Source: an uncultured Hymenobacter sp. (lineage in GTDB: Bacteria > Bacteroidota > Bacteroidia > Cytophagales > Hymenobacteraceae). From it: a stretch of 6,502 nt of DNA. The first letter of the stretch is position 1. Each line of letters starts with the position of its first letter. The position numbers and the translations under genes are program-made. Positions 5,417 to 6,502 of the stretch are shown piece by piece. The stretch covers positions 1-6,502 of the forward strand of contig CALMOO010000609.1 in NCBI GenBank assembly GCA_937871705.1. Reading direction: 5' to 3'. The notes under the pieces were generated by a model. It saw only the letters and a program-made list of their open reading frames with translations, ran no database searches and was not told where the DNA came from.

Positions 5417-6502
5417 CTACGGCGTAGCCTTTTGCCCCTGCTCATTGAAGAGCAGATACTCGGGGCGGCGGCCCAGTGCAATGGTAGCCAGGTATAGCAG
5501 TTGCTGCTGGCCCGCCGGATTTATTTTGCCCACGCTTACCAGCCGGTAGCCAGGGTAGTTGCTCGTGATGTACGTGAGGGCCGCCGGGGGCAGTTCGCTC
5601 ACTTGCGCCGACACTACTGGCCCGACCGACTTATTGAGCTGGCTATTAAGCGCGTGCACAGCGGCATCTTGCTCATGCGGCTTGGTGATAACGGCAATGA
5701 TGCCACCCGGTACCTCGGCGTGGGCGAAGCTTCGGGCCTGTTGGCTGTTCAATACTCGTATGCTCGCAATAGTCTTGGGGTCGAGCTTTTCCACTGCTGT
5801 CTTATTGGAAAGCTGGCCATCGACGTAGTAGCGGCCATCGGCGGACAAGGGCTTGACAGCGGGCGCGGTTTGCGCCCGTGCCCCGGAGTAGCCGAGCGCC
5901 AGCGCCATCACGAGGGGCGCGGCCAGCAGGTAGCGGCCCAACTGGCGGGTAGTAGAAGCAGGTTGGTTGAGCATCGAAATCCGGTTTTTAAGGGTGAGAA
6001 AAGAGAAATGGAAGGCTAAGGCCGGCGCGGGTACGCCGCCTGGCTGCTGGCGTAGCAGGCTGTATTGGTAAGCGCGGCGGTCGAGGCCGGTTTGCAAGGC
6101 GGCGTGGTCGGCTAGGTATTCGAGGTTGTCGAGCACGGCGCGGCGTAGCAGCCAGGCTGCGGGGCTAACCCAGGTCAGCGCCACGGCCACTTGCGTCAGC
6201 AGTACATCGAGGGTATGCCACTGGCGCACATGCGCTTGCTCGTGGCGCAGGGCGGCGGGTAGGGTCGCGGTATCGGCCAGCGCGGCGGCACTCAGGTAAA
6301 TGGTTTGGCCAAATGAGAACGGCCCACCAGTCCCGGCCAGCAGGCGCACCGGCTGCCCCAGCGCCAGCACGGGCTGCGAGTTTCGCCGCACCAAGGCCAG
6401 GCTAAGCAACTGGGCCAGCAGCCGCAGCACCAACACGCCGGTGCCCAAAGCATAGACAAGCAGCCCAACATTTTGCCAGTCAAAAGCAGGAATTGCGGAC
6501 CT
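5417..6502 (-). CDS. M56 family (BlaR1/MecR1-like) membrane metallopeptidase (5' end outside window)
   Basis: Likely an inner-membrane zinc peptidase of the BlaR1 type; family members sense an envelope signal and cleave a BlaI/MecI-like repressor. That partner is not in this window. The visible 361 residues run in from the right edge with no stop; an in-frame TTG at 6448 is not needed as a start, because hydrophobic coding sequence continues upstream of it. Visible numbering: membrane helix (about 10-38), PFSFGQTIYLS before the active site, HEQAH zinc motif at 87-91 followed by VRQWHTLD, third ligand candidate E128 in LEYLAD, the segment FSFLTLKNRISML typical of Bacteroidota members, then a last membrane helix (about 191-208). 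Beyond it lie a stretch like a TonB-receptor plug (about 225-274, YYVDG...IASIRVL...GGIIAVITK) and a possible PepSY-like tail (about 303-358). The gene ends just before a strong terminator. Confidence 0.9.
   Translation of the reverse strand, partial: RSAIPAFDWQNVGLLVYALGTGVLVLRLLAQLLSLALVRRNSQPVLALGQPVRLLAGTGGPFSFGQTIYLSAAALADTATLPAALRHEQAHVRQWHTLDVLLTQVAVALTWVSPAAWLLRRAVLDNLEYLADHAALQTGLDRRAYQYSLLRQQPGGVPAPALAFHFSFLTLKNRISMLNQPASTTRQLGRYLLAAPLVMALALGYSGARAQTAPAVKPLSADGRYYVDGQLSNKTAVEKLDPKTIASIRVLNSQQARSFAHAEVPGGIIAVITKPHEQDAAVHALNSQLNKSVGPVVSAQVSELPPAALTYITSNYPGYRLVSVGKINPAGQQQLLYLATIALGRRPEYLLFNEQGQKATP

Noticed and set aside
5501..6019. Plus-strand 172-residue frame opposite the M56 gene
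   Set aside because: Antisense to a gene with a clear HEQAH motif; no family pattern of its own.
6446..6448. TTG as start codon of the M56 protein
   Set aside because: The frame stays open and reads as a membrane-helix segment up to the window edge, and M56 proteins have further N-terminal helices, so the true start lies outside.

Overview
The window looks like a chromosomal piece of a GC-rich Bacteroidota, most plausibly a Hymenobacter-like member of the Cytophagales. The main reasons are four protein features. They are a DUF4175-type giant coiled-coil membrane protein, a TlpA-like thioredoxin with a DUF4369-like N-terminus, an M56/BlaR1-type membrane peptidase carrying a TonB-plug-like tail, and starts that mostly lack a Shine-Dalgarno sequence. 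The genus is an inference from style, not from a marker gene.

All four recognisable genes lie on the minus strand, so transcription runs from right to left. In order of transcription: (1) an M56/BlaR1-like metallopeptidase, 5' end cut by the window edge (5417-6502); (2) a hairpin plus T-rich tract that is a good intrinsic terminator (about 5341-5400); (3) a secreted TlpA-family thiol-disulfide oxidoreductase of 519 residues (3769-5328), with a perfect 14-bp inverted repeat overlapping its stop codon; (4) a 136-residue protein of unknown function with a STAS-like look (3246-3656), preceded by a possible weak Bacteroidota promoter; (5) a DUF4175-type membrane and coiled-coil protein of at least 1044 residues, 3' end cut by the window edge (1-3134).

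Three of the four proteins are predicted to work at the cell envelope: the M56 peptidase in the inner membrane, the thioredoxin in the periplasm, and DUF4175 anchored by N-terminal helices with a very long extramembrane part. The hairpins and intergenic gaps of about 90-112 bp argue against one tight operon, so the genes may be neighbours rather than one pathway. No RNA gene, mobile element, CRISPR array or phage gene was seen. The long plus-strand open frames opposite the DUF4175 gene are judged to be compositional shadows. I see no clear new defence or mobile system. The points most worth a second look are the domain make-up of the M56 protein, the lack of room for a tlpA promoter behind the terminator, the hairpins overlapping two stop codons, and the recurrent GGGGTAGG motif.
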